Assembly: GCA_963712435.1 (NCBI GenBank)
Contig: CAVQIB010000003.1
Location: 124,001 to 188,000 of the forward strand
Direction of reading: 5' to 3'
Source: Rhodoplanes sp963712435
Lineage (GTDB): Bacteria; Pseudomonadota; Alphaproteobacteria; Rhizobiales; Xanthobacteraceae
DNA: 64,000 bases
A model generated the notes under the pieces. It saw only the letters and a program-made list of their open reading frames with translations. It had not been told where the DNA came from and did no database searches. How positions within the stretch are numbered: position 1 is the stretch's first letter; every line of letters starts with the position of its first letter. This document shows positions 19,251 to 26,757 of this stretch, in pieces. The position numbers were made by a program, and so were the translations under genes.

Positions 19251-19579
19251 TGGCGCGCCTCCTTGCTCCGATCCATTTCTGATCGTCGCGGAACGGACGC
19301 CGCCACCGTCAATTCCCGGCGGGCGTCTGTCGTCGCTCTTTAGAACAAGTGTGACCTGCCGCCGCCGCGCTGGTCAAGGGCGCTGAGCCGATCATGCGCG
19401 CATCGAGTGCAGCCGCTCCTGCCGGCGAAGGCCGCCAAGCCGCGGCCGGCAGCGCGCGCGAGGGCGGAACGTCGGACGCCGTGTGCGCCGCAGATGCGGT
19501 TTGGCGTTTGTCGTTGCATCCTGGTATAGCGTCGCTAACTATCGATCCGACCGGATCGGGCCCGTCCCGATCCGCGCAA
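19251..19579. other. Intergenic region upstream of coxS and tRNA-Cys
   Basis: This 329-bp stretch separates the divergent coxS and tRNA-Cys genes. I see no convincing gene. It should contain the coxS promoter on the minus strand and the tRNA promoter on the plus strand, but no strong -35/-10 pair or clear operator stands out. Confidence 0.5.
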
Positions 19580-19653
19580 GGCCACGTGGCGGAGTGGTTA
19601 CGCAGCGGTCTGCAAAACCGTTTACGCCGGTTCAATTCCGGCCGTGGCCTCCA
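19580..19653 (+). tRNA. tRNA-Cys (GCA)
   Basis: The acceptor GGCCACG pairs with CGTGGCC, and the discriminator is U, as expected for Cys. The anticodon loop CTGCAAA carries GCA and is closed by a GCGGT/ACCGT-type stem. The T-arm contains GGTTCAATTCC. A CCA end (19651-19653) is encoded. The cloverleaf was built by eye. Confidence 0.95.
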
Positions 19654-19815
19654 CTCACAACAGCAAGCAGGCAAAGCCGCCGGGGCGGCTGACAACGTGC
19701 GGCCGCCCGCGTGATCGCGTCGGCCGCGCTCTCGTAAAAACGGCCAAAAAAACGGGCGGGCTGGATGCGCGGTGGACCGGATTGCATTTGCCGCCGGCGA
19801 CGGTAGCATCCCCCC

Positions 19816-20205
19816 ATGCCGATTTGGGGCAAGGCGCTAGCAATCCTGACCGTGATCGCCGGAGCGGTGCTGCTCATGGCGGGGCCGAGCATGACGCATT
19901 GCGCACATGCGGCGATGCGAGGCGCCGCCGCGGCGGCGGATGCGGCCTCCCTGCTCGCGTCGCATCCTTCCGGGCCTTCTGAACAGGACCCATGCGCCGG
20001 CGGCGCGCATGTGCCGGCGGCACCGTCTGAATTCCCTCCGCCGGATCACTGCGCCAGCGGTTGCGGCGCGACCTGCACCGTGGCCGGCCTGTCGCCCACC
20101 CTCGTGCCGGCAATCCACATCGCGCCGTCCGCGATCGAGTCGCTGGACGATGGCGATCCCGACGTGACCGATCGCGAACCGGCCACCCCGCCACCGCGCG
20201 CCTGA
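19816..20205 (+). CDS. Small secreted Cys/Pro-rich hypothetical protein
   Basis: I do not recognise this 129-residue protein. It begins with a signal-peptide-like stretch (ALAILTVIAGAVLLMAGPS), then HCAHAAM and, later, a Cys cluster (DPCAGG; DHCASGCGATC). Between and after these it is Ala/Pro/Ser-rich with an acidic tail (ESLDDGDPDVTDRE). Export and disulfides or metal binding are plausible. It lies 70 bp upstream of a multi-spanning membrane gene on the same strand, so the two may act together. The start lacks a clear ribosome binding site. Confidence 0.5.
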   Translation: MPIWGKALAILTVIAGAVLLMAGPSMTHCAHAAMRGAAAAADAASLLASHPSGPSEQDPCAGGAHVPAAPSEFPPPDHCASGCGATCTVAGLSPTLVPAIHIAPSAIESLDDGDPDVTDREPATPPPRA

Positions 20206-20275
20206 CCTTACCGAAACAGCCATGCATCCGCGGGGCCCTTTGCGTCCCGCATCGCGCTTTTCGTGAGGTCATCCC

Positions 20276-20773
20276 ATGATCATGACGAACTATATGGAAT
20301 TGCTCGCCGCCAACCAGCCGTGGAACCTGCTGATCTTCATGGCGGTCCCGATCGTGCTGGTGGAAACGGTCGCCGTCACCGAGCTCTACATTCTCTATAC
20401 CCGCGACTACAAAGGCCCCATCCGCAGCATCAACCGCTTCGCCGGGATCGCCGTCGGCCTCTATTTCATCGGCGTATTCATCTATCTGATGACGCATGCC
20501 GTCGTGCCGCTCACCGCCAGCGGCGGATGGCGCGGGCCGATCGATATCGTCGCGGTCGGAGCCTACCTGCTCGGCGTGATTCCGCTCGCCGGCATTGCCG
20601 CGCTCGACCTCGGGCTGATAGGCCGCGGCCGCGACCCGCATCGCAAGATGGCGATCCACGCCACCCTGGTCGGCGTGTTCCTGGTGGTCGGGCATGTCGC
20701 CATGATCGCCGGGATGATGGACCCGACCCTGGTCGGCTACTCGGTGGCGTCCATGCCCGGAATGAAGCACTGA
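20276..20773 (+). CDS. Four- to five-span membrane protein, DUF6803-like
   Basis: The 165-residue hydrophobic protein starts MIMTNYMELLAANQPWNLLIF, which from memory resembles the DUF6803 family of uncharacterised membrane proteins. Predicted helices include PWNLLIFMAVPIVLVETVAV, FAGIAVGLYFIGVFIYLM, IDIVAVGAYLLGVIPLAGIAAL and ATLVGVFLVVGHVAMIAG. There is a charged loop (YTRDYKGPIRSINR) and a Met/His-rich C-terminus (VASMPGMKH) with further His residues in membrane segments, compatible with metal binding. Function unknown. A strong hairpin follows at 20797. Confidence 0.75.
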   Translation: MIMTNYMELLAANQPWNLLIFMAVPIVLVETVAVTELYILYTRDYKGPIRSINRFAGIAVGLYFIGVFIYLMTHAVVPLTASGGWRGPIDIVAVGAYLLGVIPLAGIAALDLGLIGRGRDPHRKMAIHATLVGVFLVVGHVAMIAGMMDPTLVGYSVASMPGMKH

Positions 20774-20796
20774 TCGCGGCATTGAGTGACGTGCAG

Positions 20797-20835
20797 AGCG
20801 AGTTCCGTCCAGGAAGGACGGAACTCGCTTTGTCC
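20797..20835 (+). terminator. Perfect 14-bp hairpin after the membrane gene
   Basis: AGCGAGTTCCGTCC (20797-20810) and GGACGGAACTCGCT (20816-20829) pair perfectly around AGGAA, followed by a short TTGT stretch. It lies 24 bp after the stop of the 20276 gene. The weak T-run makes it an imperfect intrinsic terminator, but position and stem strength favour that role. Confidence 0.6.
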
Positions 20836-21042
20836 GTCTTGGCCGGGATCGCTCACCGTCCCTTTCCCGGACATGGCCTTCGCGCGCGGATGGGGAGGAC
20901 GCTTCGGCGAGAGCCAGCGACCTGATCCGGCGGGCAAATCGGTGGGCGAATCGAACGAGCGCTGTGACCGCAGCACAGCAGCGTTAACGGAAAGCGACCT
21001 TTCGGCCATGCAAAACGGTCATGCTGCTATGCGGTAAGTGTG

Positions 21043-21072
21043 TTGGAAATCTTGAGCAATCGGGTCTATATA
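21043..21072 (+). promoter_or_regulatory. Predicted sigma-70-like promoter of the DUF1127 gene
   Basis: TTGGAA (21043-21048) and TATATA (21067-21072) are separated by 18 bases, 34 bp upstream of the ATG at 21106. The -10 is strong and the -35 has only partial match. The 331-bp gap 20774-21105 otherwise holds only the hairpin at 20797. Confidence 0.4.
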
Positions 21073-21105
21073 GGATTGAAAAGAAAACAACCAGAGGCTC
21101 AAACC

Positions 21106-21331
21106 ATGTCGATCAACACCCCCGCGCCCGTCGCTACGGCGCCCGCTGCAAGCGAAAGCCGAGTTCGGACTCATTGCCATGATCCGCAAGGGCCTCGCCG
21201 CAATCAGCGAGGGCATCGAGCAGGCGACCCGCTATCGGATTCTCACCAATTTGAGCAACGAAGAGCTGACGGCGCTCGGCATTACGCGCAAGGACATTCC
21301 GCGCATCGCCGTGAACGGCTGGAAGCGCTGA
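21106..21331 (+). CDS. DUF1127 (YjiS-like) small protein, frame broken once
   Basis: DUF1127 proteins are small, basic and common in Alphaproteobacteria; some bind RNA or affect phosphate and stress responses (family knowledge). The ATG at 21106 gives MSINTPAPVATAPAASES. A shift near 21155-21165 then gives EFGLIAMIRKGLAAISEG, IEQATRYRILTNLSNEELTALG and ITRKDIPRIAVNGWKR. The second part includes the DUF1127 core L.NLSNEELTALGITRKDIPRI. An internal ATG at 21179 could by itself make a 50-residue protein, so expression may survive even if the shift is real. Confidence 0.8.
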
Positions 21332-21623
21332 CCGTGCTCGCTTGATTGGGCGGCTGAACCAGCCGCACGCGGACCGGCGCTGCGTCCCCCAAAGCTCAAT
21401 TTGCACCGGTTGGGTCGCGCGTGAGCGCGCGCCCGCCGCTGCGGGACAAATCCGCCCCGGCAATCGAGGGGCTCAGCGAACCGGGCTGAGTGCGGGGAGC
21501 GCCTCCGGTGCGCGCCGGCGGTGTCCTCCCGCCGCGTCCGTGAACAAAAAAAGAAGCGCGCGATTGGACTTTGCATGCGGCGCGGCGTTTTGTTATACGC
21601 CACGGGTTCGCTGGCGCGCTCGT

Positions 21624-21698
21624 TCCCCGGTAGCTCAGCGGTAGAGCAACCGGCTGTTAACCGGTTGGTCGCTGGTTCGAATCCGGCCCGGGGAGCCA
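21624..21698 (+). tRNA. tRNA-Asn (GTT)
   Basis: The acceptor TCCCCGG pairs with CCGGGGA, the D-arm is GCTCAGC.GGTAGAGC, and the anticodon loop CTGTTAA with GTT is closed by ACCGG/CCGGT. The T-arm is GGTTCGAATCC, the discriminator G, and CCA is encoded (21696-21698). The cloverleaf was built by eye. Confidence 0.96.
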
Positions 21699-22068
21699 CC
21701 GCACCTTCTGCACTTGGGCAGGTCGAAACGGACAGCGCCGCGGCTCAAGCCCCGGCAATGCAGGTTCGTGTGGGTCGGAGCCGGCGGCGCTCAGGAACGT
21801 GACCCGGCGACGATTTGGACAAACATCGGTAAATTTCGCCCGGCCCGGTGGCGCTCGGGCGGCGCCGTCGCCATATAGGGATTGCGGCTCTCGTTTATCG
21901 TGCCGCTTCCCTCACGCTCCACTTGACCGCGGATGTACCGGCAGGCCGACGTGAGGCGGATGCCCTCCCCAGCGTTCTGCCGACTGCGGATGTACCAGCG
22001 GCAAGTCCGCGGGCGGGTGTCGAGAACTTTAGACCTTCCCGTAAGCGGCGTTCGTCGTGGCGGCCGGT
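21699..22068. other. Intergenic region downstream of tRNA-Asn
   Basis: No gene is convincing in this 370-bp stretch. The 11-mer GCGGATGTACC occurs twice in the same direction (about 21929 and 21983), each followed by a GGCA-type sequence. No copy of the tRNA 3' end is seen that would mark an attachment site. Confidence 0.45.
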
Positions 22069-22275
22069 TCAGGCGGCGGTCGCCTTCTCGCAGTGCCTTG
22101 CCGCCTCCACCCCGTGGTCCCACGCCCGAGCGGAGACGCAGTTCGCCTCGTGCGGGTTGCGGCAGTCCCCGGCCTGGTAGGCCGCGAAACCCCGGCCGAA
22201 CTCGTCGTGCGTATCGTAGGGTTGGTACTGCCGCTTGATGAAGTCGAAAACGAGCCTGTCGGTGATCTTGCTCAT
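22069..22275 (-). CDS. Small conserved-looking hypothetical protein (68 aa)
   Basis: I do not recognise the family. The start at 22275 is supported by a GGGGGGACGC ribosome binding stretch. The protein begins MSKITDRLVFDFIKRQYQPY and continues with an aromatic and Cys-containing middle (GRGFAAYQAGDCRNPHEANCVSARAWDHGVEAARHCEKA). It is soluble, with three Cys and four His that could bind metal, though no known motif fits. Codon use is typical of the genome. The open frame reaches much further upstream without a plausible protein. Confidence 0.6.
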   Translation of the reverse strand: MSKITDRLVFDFIKRQYQPYDTHDEFGRGFAAYQAGDCRNPHEANCVSARAWDHGVEAARHCEKATAA

Positions 22276-22367
22276 TGCGTCCCCCCAAGTGCCACACCGT
22301 ACAGGATAGCTTACGGCCCGATTTGGGGCGAAACTGGGGACCCCGGACCTTGTCGCATGCGCCAATG

Positions 22368-22392
22368 TGTTGCGTGTTGTTTTGACGCAACA
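22368..22392. promoter_or_regulatory. Inverted repeat upstream of the 22069 gene
   Basis: TGTTGCGT and ACGCAACA are perfect 8-bp arms around GTTGTTTTG. It lies about 95 bp upstream of the 22275 start codon and could be an operator or RNA hairpin. No T-run follows on the plus strand. Confidence 0.4.
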
Positions 22393-22743
22393 AAATACGG
22401 CCCCGGGCGGACCGGGAGCCTCGCTGGCGCGCCGCCTGCCGCCGCCAAATGAGGCCCGGACGCCTTCGGCTGGGCCCTGCTCGCGACTCACCGAGCACGA
22501 AGCGCGTGCACTGGTGCGGAACCATGCGGCCCGCGGACGATGTGGCGGTCGCGCACCGTGACACCGACGCGTCTTCTTCAACCTGATCGACAGGAACGAG
22601 CGAATTCGGCGTCGCCAGTTAACCTTGCAGCAATCCCTCGCCCGATATGGTTCGTGCGGCTCCAGTGTGAACTGGCCCGGCGCGCGCGTATTCTGGCGTC
22701 GGGCCGCCCTTCCTGTGGTTCGCTCGAGGGGCAACGCAAAATG

Positions 22744-22776
22744 AAAAACCCCGGCCGCGAAGCCGGGGTTTTTTTC
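22744..22776 (+). terminator. Strong intrinsic terminator without an assigned gene
   Basis: AAAAACCCCGGC and GCCGGGGTTTTT pair around CGCGAA and are followed by a run of T (seven in all). The A-run on the 5' side means it could work on both strands. No coding gene lies directly upstream on either strand within about 300 bp. Confidence 0.8.
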
Positions 22777-23072
22777 AGAAGGGGGACACTACGGTTTTCA
22801 GCGTGACCAGTGAAATTCTATGGAAGTCTGAAACGTCAGGGCGTCCCGTCCTCTGTATTCAAAGAATAGCAAAACCCGCCGGATTGCGCAGCAACGAAGC
22901 CGGCCGCGCCAAGCGAACTTCCCGGCACGTTGCGCGCAAGCAACAATAGCTCGCAGAGCGGCCCGCCGATGTCAGAGCGCTCGGAGCATTATGTGGCTAG
23001 TGCACAACAGTGTGGTGTTTTCGTCGATGCTGGGGCGCGCATGTATTGACGGCGCGCCCCACTTCGAAGGTA

Positions 23073-23426
23073 ATGCTCTTCATGTGGAACGCCGAGCTCA
23101 CATATCAGGTGACGCCCAAGTCCGGCCCGATGCGGTCGATGCGGACTTTGCGCGACGCCAATCGTGCGTTCCTCGACGACCTGACGCCGCAATACCGGCA
23201 CCGCCGTCATTGGTTCGCCGTTGGACGATTGCTCATGGCGGCGGCGAGCAGCAAGGCCCGCCTCGACGTGATGCTCGCGACCGACGCGCTCGTGATGGCT
23301 CTGGAGGTCGAGGGCTGGATGACGCGGCAGCCGCTCAAGGCCAAGGCCACCATCAGCGAGATTCGCGAGATCAGACCCGCGCGGGCGGCTTGCGAAGCCG
23401 ATCAGCCGGCGGCGCTCGCCGCGTGA
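23073..23426 (+). CDS. Small hypothetical protein, alpha-helical
   Basis: I do not recognise this 117-residue protein. The ATG at 23073 follows CGAAGGTA, an acceptable ribosome binding site. The sequence (WNAELTYQVTPKSGPM, RTLRDANRAFLDDLTP) continues with a helical Ala-rich centre (RHWFAVGRLLMAAASSKARLD, MLATDALVMALEVEGWM) and a charged C-terminus. No membrane segment or signal is clear. Codon bias is like real genes here. The frame is open 63 bases further upstream (ATG at 23010) but without conserved character. Confidence 0.5.
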   Translation: MLFMWNAELTYQVTPKSGPMRSMRTLRDANRAFLDDLTPQYRHRRHWFAVGRLLMAAASSKARLDVMLATDALVMALEVEGWMTRQPLKAKATISEIREIRPARAACEADQPAALAA

Positions 23427-23518
23427 GCCCCAGCAAACGACCAATATCCTGCGTACTGAATTGACGGCCGCTCCGCTCTACAGCGCGATGAATTGGCTTC
23501 TAATCGACCAACTTCCGG

Positions 23519-23612
23519 GTCATCGCCCGCGCGTAAGCGGGCGATCCAGTAAACACAATGCTTTTCGGTGTTTACTGGATGCCCCGCCTGCGCCCTGCGC
23601 GGGGCATGACCA
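23519..23612. repeat. Palindromic repeat, ATCCAGTA/TACTGGAT family, copy 1
   Basis: TCATCGCCCGC...GCGGGCGATCCAGTAAACAC is followed by TGTTTACTGGATGCCCCGC and GCGGGGCATGAC. It consists of two GC-rich hairpins flanking an inner ATCCAGTAAACA/TGTTTACTGGAT inverted repeat. The same architecture occurs at 28594-28715 and 41670-41772. The similarity to copy 2 extends to about 23652, including GACCACTGAGGGTGG and CATCACGCTC, showing a longer ancestral unit. Confidence 0.85.
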
Positions 23613-23929
23613 CTGAGGGTGGGATGATCGAAGGCAAATATCATCACGCGCTCGCGAATTTGCGCGCGCGCGAGCGTAGCGGACGCCCACCTTGCACCGC
23701 TGTTCCTGTCGGCCAATAGCGCGGCCGCCACCCCGACCAGCCGGGCCTGCGGTCCGCAAAGATGTCATCCCAGTCTGTCGCGCAGGCGCAGAACCTCACT
23801 CCCGAAAGCCTGGCCGCGAGCCCTCGCATGCGCCGATGATCGACCCCGCGCCTTATGTTTGCGGACGCGGATCGTCCTTTTCGCTTGCTCCGCGTTAGGA
23901 GAAAGGGCGGCGTCAGTGGAGGAGATCCA
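23613..23929. other. Intergenic region before the DUF3551-like gene
   Basis: About 317 bp; the first 40 bases are the outer flank of the 23519 repeat. The remainder shows no convincing gene or strong signal. A GGAGGAGA ribosome binding site ends it, just before the ATG at 23930. Confidence 0.45.
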
Positions 23930-24208
23930 ATGCGGACGATCCTTCTTGGACTTTCGGCTCTCACGGCGGTCGTCGCGCTGTCGACCGCGCGGGCGGACGC
24001 GCAGGGCTACCCGGTCTATCCGTGGTGCGCCGAATACGCCCGGCTGAACGGCGGCGCGATCCTGGTGAACGGGACGGGGGGCGGCACGAACTGCTACTTC
24101 TCTACCCTTTCACAATGTCAGCAGGCGGTCAGCGGCGTCGGCGGCCTGTGCGTCAGGAATCCGTTCTACGGCTATGCCGGCTATCCGGCGGGCCGCAAGC
24201 CCCGCTAA
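23930..24208 (+). CDS. DUF3551-type small secreted protein
   Basis: This 92-residue exported protein of unknown function is restricted mostly to Bradyrhizobium and relatives. The signal peptide MRTILLGLSALTAVVALSTARADA precedes a short mature part with the typical DUF3551 pattern: YPWCAEY, then GGTNCYFSTLSQCQQAVSGVGGLCVRNPFY, with four Cys likely forming two disulfides. A good GGAGGAG ribosome binding site fixes the start at 23930 rather than the longer open frame. Confidence 0.85.
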   Translation: MRTILLGLSALTAVVALSTARADAQGYPVYPWCAEYARLNGGAILVNGTGGGTNCYFSTLSQCQQAVSGVGGLCVRNPFYGYAGYPAGRKPR

Positions 24209-24363
24209 GTCTCGTTGGCGCGCACACACCGCTGATGAACGCTCAACAGGGCGCGAGCGGAGGCGGCGCCCGCCGCCCTGGGCGCAGGTTCGATCCCGAC
24301 GGCGCGCCGTAAGGGGAACAGCTACTCCCCGGATGTAAGAGTTTTTCCTGATCGTATGCGTAA

Positions 24364-25089
24364 TTGAGAAGCCTCAAGTCCGCGACCGCAAGTGGGCTCA
24401 ACCTGTCGATGGAAGCGGGGGAAATACGGGCTCGCAAAGAGCTTCGGAGGACGGCCGTGCAACATTTCGGTAAAGAGCACTTCGAGGCGAGCGGTTCACC
24501 GATGTTTTCGGTCGACCTGGCGCGGAAATGGCGAGCGCTCGCGCAGCGCCGCAAAGCGCATCTCGTCGACCTCTACCACAGCGGACGATGGCGGCTCTAC
24601 TACAGCGAAGCGGATTTTGCGGAGCGCCTCCGGGAGGCCGTCGGCCTGGTCGACCGATGGACCGCCACGGTGCAGGCGGCCGCCGCCGAGGCGGTCGGCA
24701 CGTCTGCGTTCCATGGACTGTCGTCGGCCGACGAATGGGCGGACATCGATCTCATCCTGCTCGGCCAACTCGAGCCGCTCGGCGAACACGCAGTCGGGCA
24801 AGCGCCCGCTCTCATCGACAGCGCTGCGGACAGCAACGTGCAGAGCGCCTGTGAGGGCGGCAGCGCTGGTTCGTCTCCCGAAACCGGGGTCGACGACGCC
24901 GGGTTCGCCGAACCGCAGCAGCGCGCCGGGCAACGCCTTCTCGCAGAACGACGCAACCCGCGTGTGCGACAATCGGCGTGGCCCTACCGCCCGGCGCGAT
25001 CCGTCGACAGTCGCGAGCGCCTGGAAAGGATCGCGCCCGTGCGGAACGCCGGCGATGCGCCGGCGCCGGCGGATCGCAAGATCGCCTAG
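24364..25089 (+). CDS. Hypothetical protein with TIGR03809-like N-terminal region
   Basis: The recognisable core is residues about 47-100: FSVDLARKWRALAQRRKAHL, then VDLYHSGRWRLYYSEADFAE and RLREAVGLVDRW. From memory this resembles TIGR03809, a Rhizobiales-limited family of unknown function. The rest is Ala/Arg/Glu-rich and poorly conserved in appearance. The TTG at 24364 is the earliest start; ATGs at 24409 and 24502 (directly before FSVDLA) are alternatives. A second open frame overlaps it, so a shift after the core cannot be excluded. Soluble, no signal. Confidence 0.55.
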   Translation: MRSLKSATASGLNLSMEAGEIRARKELRRTAVQHFGKEHFEASGSPMFSVDLARKWRALAQRRKAHLVDLYHSGRWRLYYSEADFAERLREAVGLVDRWTATVQAAAAEAVGTSAFHGLSSADEWADIDLILLGQLEPLGEHAVGQAPALIDSAADSNVQSACEGGSAGSSPETGVDDAGFAEPQQRAGQRLLAERRNPRVRQSAWPYRPARSVDSRERLERIAPVRNAGDAPAPADRKIA

Positions 25090-25233
25090 AGAAGGCGCGG
25101 CCGGACGCACTCGTGCGGGCGCGAGCACCCTTGCGAGTGGCCGCGCAACCAAATCTGCCCAGCGGTTGTTGTGTCTCCAGTGTCCTCGGTCCGAAGCGGC
25201 TGAAAGGGCGACAACCGACTTGGAGCAAGTACG

Positions 25234-25521
25234 ATGAGGAAGATGATTTTCGCCGCGGCGGCGGCCCTGGCGGCGCTGACGGCCGCCCCAGCCGATGCGG
25301 CAAGAGCCGACGAGACGAAGGTCGCGCAAGTGGACGTTCAGATTGGCCCCGGCGGACCGGACCGTGTCTACAGAGAAAGGCGGGACGATCCGGACGTGAG
25401 CGTCGGCGTCGGCCCGGGCGGCGTCAGGGTCCGTCCCGGACAGAACTGCCGCGAGGTGAGCACCACGGTGGAGGACGACGACGGCCGCACGGTCACGCGC
25501 AGGGAGCAGCGTTGCGATTGA
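25234..25521 (+). CDS. Small secreted hypothetical protein
   Basis: The 95-residue protein has a signal peptide (MRKMIFAAAAALAALTAAPADA). The mature part is repetitive: VDVQIGPGGPDRVYRE is echoed by VSVGVGPGGVRVRPG, and it ends with NCREVSTTVEDDDGRTVTRREQRCD, two Cys likely bridged. Similar short GPGG-containing secreted proteins are frequent in Bradyrhizobium; function unknown. An intrinsic terminator follows at 25569. It is not in operon with its neighbours. Confidence 0.7.
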   Translation: MRKMIFAAAAALAALTAAPADAARADETKVAQVDVQIGPGGPDRVYRERRDDPDVSVGVGPGGVRVRPGQNCREVSTTVEDDDGRTVTRREQRCD

Positions 25522-25568
25522 GCAGGCTCCGGCCGTCAACCGGCCGGGGTAAGATTGAAACCCGAGTG

Positions 25569-25601
25569 AAACCCGCCGGTCTCCCCGGCGGGTTTCGCGT
25601 T
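25569..25601 (+). terminator. Intrinsic terminator of the 25234 gene
   Basis: AAACCCGCCGG (25569-25579) pairs perfectly with CCGGCGGGTTT (25585-25595) around TCTCC, ending in a short T-containing stretch. It lies 48 bp after the stop codon at 25521. Confidence 0.75.
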
Positions 25602-25728
25602 TGGGGCCAGGCGCACGACGCAGCTTATGCGGCCGCAACCTTCCGGCGACGCCCTCGTCCAACCCGGCGCTCCTGCTACACTCGGCCCGCCGGTCGCGTG
25701 AGGCGACCGCTGCTGTGGAGCTTGACCG

Positions 25729-26424
25729 ATGTTCGCTCTATTCGCGGCCATCCCGATTTGCCTTGATGCGGTGCTTTTCGCACAATTGACGATCACCCCG
25801 GGGCCGGGCGGGGTTCCGATCGCGCCTGGTCCTCCCGTTCAGGGCTACACCCCAGGCGGAACGGGGCTCGGCGGCACGTTCATCGCGCCCGGCGCGGCCG
25901 CGCGCAACGTGCCGGTCTACAGGTTCGGACCGGGCGGGGTGCCCGTGCTGGTCTTGCCGGAGCCGGACCCGGAAACACAAGACTCCATCCTGAAGCGCTA
26001 TCCCGGATGCGGCTTCGGCCGGCCTTGCCTTCCCGAGAGTTTGGCGCTGACCATCGACAGCCGGAAGGCCGGCGCAGGAACGCCGCCTGCCCCGGATGCG
26101 CCGATCAATTCGATCAGGGAGCTGTTCGCCGCGCTGCGCGCATGCTGGGCGCCGCCGGCGCGCGAGCAGGCGCAGGAAGGCATGCAGATGACGGTGCGCT
26201 TCAGCTTCCGGCGAACCGGCGACATCATCGCTCCGCCGTTTGTGACTTACACCAAGCCCGGCGCCAAAGCCGATGTGAAACAGACCTATCGGCGCGCGAT
26301 CGACGAAACGCTCGACCGCTGCAATCGACTGCCGTTTTCCGACACCTTCAGGGCCGCGATCGCGGGCCGCCCGATCAGCGTCCGGTTCATCGACGACCGC
26401 AGCATGGCGGCGGCGCCGCAGTAG
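25729..26424 (+). CDS. Secreted protein with TonB/TolA-like C-terminal region
   Basis: The N-terminus is a signal-like stretch (MFALFAAIPICLDAVLFAQ), followed by a Gly/Pro-rich segment (TPGPGGVPIAPGPPVQGYTPGG) and a globular C-terminal part from about residue 125. That part (NSIRELFAALRACWAPP, MTVRFSFRRTGDIIAPPFVTY, RRAIDETLDRCNRLPFSD) resembles the energiser-interacting fold seen in TonB/TolA-like proteins of Bradyrhizobium. Two Cys, in RACW and LDRCNRLP, would bridge. This is a fold-level guess. Function unknown, probably envelope. Confidence 0.6.
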   Translation: MFALFAAIPICLDAVLFAQLTITPGPGGVPIAPGPPVQGYTPGGTGLGGTFIAPGAAARNVPVYRFGPGGVPVLVLPEPDPETQDSILKRYPGCGFGRPCLPESLALTIDSRKAGAGTPPAPDAPINSIRELFAALRACWAPPAREQAQEGMQMTVRFSFRRTGDIIAPPFVTYTKPGAKADVKQTYRRAIDETLDRCNRLPFSDTFRAAIAGRPISVRFIDDRSMAAAPQ

Positions 26425-26514
26425 CATGCGCGGCGCCTGCAGCCCACGCCAGCGGCGACCCTGAGCCCCGCGCCGGCCGAACGCGTGTCATGTCGTCGTT
26501 CCTTCCAAGCTGCT

Positions 26515-26724
26515 CTAGCCCTGGTCGGCCGTCGGGATTCTCTGCTCGTGAACGCCGCGCTGTTGCATCGCATAGGCTTCGCGCACGAGAATATGGGTGG
26601 CGACCTCGTTCTCGGTCCGCCCGAGCTTCCCAAGCGTCGCGAGCAGAACCAGATAGTTGAACGTCTCATCCGGCAGGGTCAGACTGATCGGCCGGGCCTC
26701 CGAACGATTTTCAGGTCGCGCCAT
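26515..26724 (-). CDS. Small ribbon-helix-helix-like protein
   Basis: The 69-residue protein starts at the ATG at 26724 (MARPENRSEARPISLTLPDE). ARPISLTLPDETFNYLVLLATLGKLG has the short beta strand plus two helices of ribbon-helix-helix regulators, followed by TENEVATHILVREAYAMQQRG. The family is not firmly recognised. The palindrome ATTATAAC-GCC-GTTATAAT lies 15-33 bp upstream of the start codon and contains TATAAT on both strands, so autoregulation is likely. No toxin-like partner is adjacent. Confidence 0.65.
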   Translation of the reverse strand: MARPENRSEARPISLTLPDETFNYLVLLATLGKLGRTENEVATHILVREAYAMQQRGVHEQRIPTADQG

Positions 26725-26738
26725 TGCATCACTCCACA

Positions 26739-26757
26739 ATTATAACGCCGTTATAAT
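26739..26757 (-). promoter_or_regulatory. Palindromic operator/promoter of the RHH-like gene
   Basis: ATTATAAC and GTTATAAT are perfect 8-bp arms around GCC. Each arm reads TATAAT outward, so a protein bound here would cover a -10 box. It lies 15 bp before the start codon at 26724, in an otherwise GC-rich context. Confidence 0.6.

Larger units (their letters stand above)
22276..23072. other. Long non-coding stretch holding an inverted repeat and an orphan terminator
   Basis: The 797 bp between two small genes contain no frame I would call a protein. It holds the inverted repeat at 22368 and the strong intrinsic terminator at 22744. Searching by eye for hallmark motifs of tmRNA, SRP RNA and RNase P RNA gave nothing. 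An unrecognised small RNA ending at the terminator is possible. Confidence 0.5.

Noticed and set aside
22276..22776. tmRNA, SRP RNA or RNase P RNA in the non-coding stretch
   Set aside because: None of the hallmark conserved sequences of these RNAs was found on reading both strands.
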